A stretch of DNA of 64,000 bases from Mya arenaria (Eukaryota; Mollusca; Bivalvia; Myida; Myidae). Positions 61,044-64,000 of the stretch are shown in pieces. Numbering within the stretch: the stretch's first letter is position 1; every line of letters starts with the position of its first letter. The translations under genes were made by a program, and so were the position numbers. The notes under the pieces were generated by a model. The model was not told the DNA's origin, ran no database searches, and saw only the letters and a program-made list of their open reading frames with translations. The stretch covers positions 4,687,566 to 4,751,565 of the forward strand of contig NC_069133.1 in NCBI RefSeq assembly GCF_026914265.1, in the 5' to 3' direction.

Positions 61044-61125
61044 CGACGAAGATGAGATTCGAACTCATGCGGGGAGACCCAAATTTATTAGCAGTCCATC
61101 GCCTTAACCACTCGTCCACCTCGTC
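61044..61125 (-). pseudogene. tRNA-Ser(GCT)-like, decayed (right arm)
   Basis: Mirror of 54578-54659. The anticodon loop CTGCTAA is kept but the stem is worse (ATGGA against TAAAT), so it has drifted further than its partner. The variable arm here retains GGGTCTCCCC. Confidence 0.7.
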
Positions 61126-61272
61126 GTTATTTCCATATAATTTATATAATAAACAGAACCATTTGTGCAAAACAAATAATGTCAATTTGAGTTACTCTGG
61201 TTTACTTTGCAAATAACATACATACTGCGTTGTATTTACCTCTGGTGAAATGCTATGTATAGGTTAGAGTTT

Positions 61273-61362
61273 ATTAAGTAATTTCTTCGTGAATAAGTAA
61301 CCTGAGGAAGCGGAGCGCAGCAAAGCGACCGTGGTTTTTTATCCACGAAGAAATTACTTAAT
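61273..61362. other. Fold-back with 19-bp perfect stems (right arm)
   Basis: Mirror of 54341-54430. Both stems stayed perfect in both arms although the arms differ elsewhere. Confidence 0.75.
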
Positions 61363-61712
61363 CTAACCGACTTAGTGTAAGTCCCTCCCAAATTGCATCA
61401 ACTTTAATATTATGCCTTGCGCCTGTCAAAAAGACTTTCAATCAATTCAATATATAGTGACGTCATTTAAATCAGCGTTGACAATGGAATAGCGCCTTTG
61501 CATATGCAAACAGTAGACGTTGCTATTTGCGCATACGCAGTAAAAGCAATTTACAGAAAGGATGTTCCAAAACACATCTTTATTCCTTATTTCTCTTTTT
61601 GTTTATAACCATATGATTTTTAAAAAGAAGTAGATAATAAGGAGTCATTCCATTTTAATTAAACTTTTCATAAAGCACGTGCAAATCATGCAGGCGACAA
61701 ACTGGATCTATT

Positions 61713-61793
61713 TGACGAGAATGAGTTTTGATCTCAGGCGGAGAGTCTCAAATGCATAAACAGTTCATCGCCTGAATAACTCGGCGACATATT
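61713..61793 (-). pseudogene. tRNA-Ser relic, right arm 3
   Basis: Mirror of 53908-53990, with the same loss of T-loop and anticodon stem. Confidence 0.6.
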
Positions 61794-61898
61794 CGTAATT
61801 TCCGAATAGAATACCTCATAATTATAATTTAGATAAAGAAAACAACACCATTTGACGTCTGATTCAATCGAGTTCTTCGATAAAGAAATAAAATATTA

Positions 61899-61980
61899 CG
61901 ACGAGGATGAGATTCGAACTCACGCGGGGAGACCCCAATGGATTAGCAGTCCATCGCCTTAACCACTCGGCCACCTCGTC
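61899..61980 (-). tRNA. tRNA-Ser (anticodon GCT)
   Basis: Mirror of 53723-53804 and identical over all 82 bases, including the perfect acceptor and anticodon stems, long variable arm and intact A and B boxes. On the minus strand a T-rich stretch (TTTTATTTC) follows the 3' end. The two good tRNA genes therefore face each other, about 8.1 kb apart. Confidence 0.95.
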
Positions 61981-62179
61981 GCTGAAATTACGAACAGTAC
62001 CAATCTGTAGTATGTATAAAATATGTCGACTGGAGTGTTTCCTGAATAAAATCCACCTTTCATAGATATTGCGTCCGTTTCTTTCATTAAACATACTGAT
62101 TCAGTGGAAGTTGAAATCTTTTTGATTTGTTTCCCAAATTTATTATTGTCAATGTTTAGTTATTGGATTAAAACAATGT

Positions 62180-62254
62180 CGATGAGGATGAGATATGACT
62201 CATGCAGGGTGACCCAAATAAATGAACAGTCCATCGCAGAAACCTCTTTAGTTG
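62180..62254 (-). pseudogene. tRNA-Ser(GCT) relic, right arm 4
   Basis: Mirror of 53452-53527, with the 5' half of the tRNA lost. Confidence 0.65.
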
Positions 62255-63372
62255 TTAAGTGTTAAGTCTTATCATCTGATTATGATAAATGAATTGACTT
62301 TATGCTGTGAAAAGAACCATATTGACCCCTAATTGACTTTATGGTGTTTGTGGGGATATGATAATGCCTCTGCTCACATCTGACCAAAATGTTTGGGCCT
62401 AAACTTAAATGTTTTCCTAAGGACCTATTTCTTTAAATGCCTTTGCAGAAAATAGCACGGTATTATATTGATGGTTGGAGTCGGGCAAATGCGGATTTGT
62501 ACGGATGTCAATCCCGTTATTTTCACAAGGGTTTTAAACGTAATAGCAAGCTTCAGCAATACCGTTAAGCGTTAAGAAGTTATTTATTCCCCGGATCTTA
62601 GTATTTAAGGCACATCTACTGTATTGCTGACTGTGTTTCAATTGCCTCTTGACACGTAAGTTCCGCTGCTGTCTGCAAATTATCGTTCCATGCTCGAAAG
62701 TTGTTTACTCTCCGGTAAGTGGTTTTTGTACCAGCTGGTCATAAAGATCCCGCATCAGAAGAGCAACAAAATATATCCTTGACATTTCTTTCAGCTTTTG
62801 TGATAATATTGATATTTTGTGGACGAATGATGCTCTTATTTTATTGTTTCAAAACACCAACCATACAGATGTCTTAAGACTTGGAAGATTTGGAAAACAA
62901 TTTTGTCATAACATAACGCTGTTTTTGTTTTGAAGAACACACATACATTAGGACAGTGCAGTGTTAACCTTACTCTTTATGCTGTTAGTATATTGTTGTA
63001 TATTTTTTTAAATGTAAGATATATCCGGCTTATCAGCCTCCATTGTGTACCGTACTCGTGTTTTAACACTAAAATTTATTCTTCATTAAATATGTTGTCA
63101 TTTGTTTGCTCTCTATGTGCTCTGTGAATTATCCGTATATACGTGGCACAATATTGTAGTAATCCATTTTTAAACATGTTGCTCTGTTCTCATCACCAAT
63201 GTTTGACTGGTCATGAAATTAATTACAACCACATGTATATGCTTACACAGATTACAAATAAGAATGTAAGCTAATGAGCTGTTATGGATAAATATATTCA
63301 GTAAGAGTATTTATATACGATGAATCAAATTGTGTTATGTTCATAAATGAGTTGTGTTTAATTATTTGAAAT

Positions 63373-64000
63373 AATAAACATACAATAGCAAATCAACATA
63401 AAGCTGTAATGTATGAAAGGAAACATTCCGTAGTATGCATCTGTCGGTATTCCATACACAGTAAGTTATATATATTTAAAAAAGGGCTGGTTTAAAATAA
63501 AGACAAAACAAAGGAATGTACTGAATCAAGCCCAAGAGCTATTTGTATAACTAATACCCTACTTAAATGCACACGGGCAAAGTCTAATAGACACTAACCG
63601 AGGGATAAACTATTAACAATTGACTAGCTATGCGATATCATATCAATAAATGATCAATTGCGTGTAATGGAGTTCTCGTTCATTTTGACTCACATGCGTG
63701 GGAATTTATGACAAGTTGTATTTATAAAGAAATGTCATACTGTACTTTACAGTCGAATAATTTATTTGAAAAACGCATTATGCTCAAAACAAGCACAATT
63801 TAAGAAACAATATATTGTTATTAGGCTGATTTTGAAACACACGTTGCATGACTATGATAATAATTCAATATTCAACAGTATAGATTAAGGGTGATATTTA
63901 ACGGCTAATTGTCATATTATTCAAACTACAAAGGCAAAGCGAAATAAACGTAAACTTACTAATGTTTTCAAATGCGTCTGCTTTTATTTTGATAGCAAAT
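63373..64000. other. No supported feature
   Basis: AT-rich unique sequence outside the palindrome. No gene, RNA or repeat is recognised. Confidence 0.5.

Larger units (their letters stand above)
59821..63372 (-). repeat. Large palindrome, right arm
   Basis: Inverted partner of 52387-55866. It begins TGTTTTACATACAATC directly at the end of D2 and ends near AATTATTTGAAATAAT. It holds the mirrored tRNA-Ser loci in the opposite orientation. Confidence 0.9.

Noticed and set aside
52387-63372. The palindrome as a giant DNA transposon or Polinton with long terminal inverted repeats
   Set aside because: No polymerase, integrase, transposase or capsid-like gene is present, the only coding remnants are LINE-type, and the tRNA genes in the arms argue for duplicated chromosomal DNA.

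Overview
The window reads as nuclear DNA of an invertebrate animal, most likely a bivalve or another mollusc. It is AT-rich and gene-poor, full of short inverted-repeat elements and tRNA-derived SINEs, and its one intact protein-coding gene is a rhodopsin-type receptor resembling invertebrate alpha-type octopamine receptors. Nothing looks bacterial: there are no operons and no dense coding. The species cannot be fixed from the sequence alone.

Layout: (1) 1-12.4 kb, segmental-duplication copy A, with a decayed, window-truncated receptor copy on the minus strand and then repeat-rich DNA. (2) 12.4-33.4 kb, sequence outside that duplication: an old inverted pair (12.54-14.18 and 21.11-22.5 kb), several MITE-like elements, a tRNA-derived SINE, a 1.1-kb repeat with internal tandem units (19.29-20.39 kb), a possible terminal exon at 20.64 kb, and a Ser/Thr/Pro-rich repeat that may be a mucin-like exon on the minus strand (26.9-27.7 kb). 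(3) 33.36-42.07 kb, copy B in the same orientation as A and about 33.7 kb away, with the intact 602-residue receptor gene (33364-35172, minus). (4) 42.07-46.4 kb, a partial third copy C abutting B, equivalent to A 4.16-9.46 kb. (5) 46.4-52.4 kb, mostly featureless DNA with local tandem repeats and one TATA/initiator-like site. (6) 52.39-63.37 kb, a large palindrome with arms of about 3.5 kb. Each arm carries one well-formed tRNA-Ser(GCT) and three decayed relatives. The centre holds a 782-bp segment present twice in direct orientation, flanking a 2.39-kb block made from the 5' half of a LINE. (7) 63.37-64 kb, no recognisable feature.

The most unusual object is the palindrome and its centre. 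The LINE-derived block has LINE 5'-end sequence at both termini in inverted orientation, lacks the whole 3' half, and lies between two near-identical 782-bp direct repeats that fill the palindrome spacer exactly. Ordinary target-primed LINE insertion does not predict this. The second theme is serial duplication: one receptor copy stayed open while its neighbour gained a 13-bp deletion between short direct repeats, a 1-bp insertion and a stop codon.

All homology, identity and fold statements were made by reading the sequence by eye. Boundaries of repeats are good to tens of bases unless stated otherwise.
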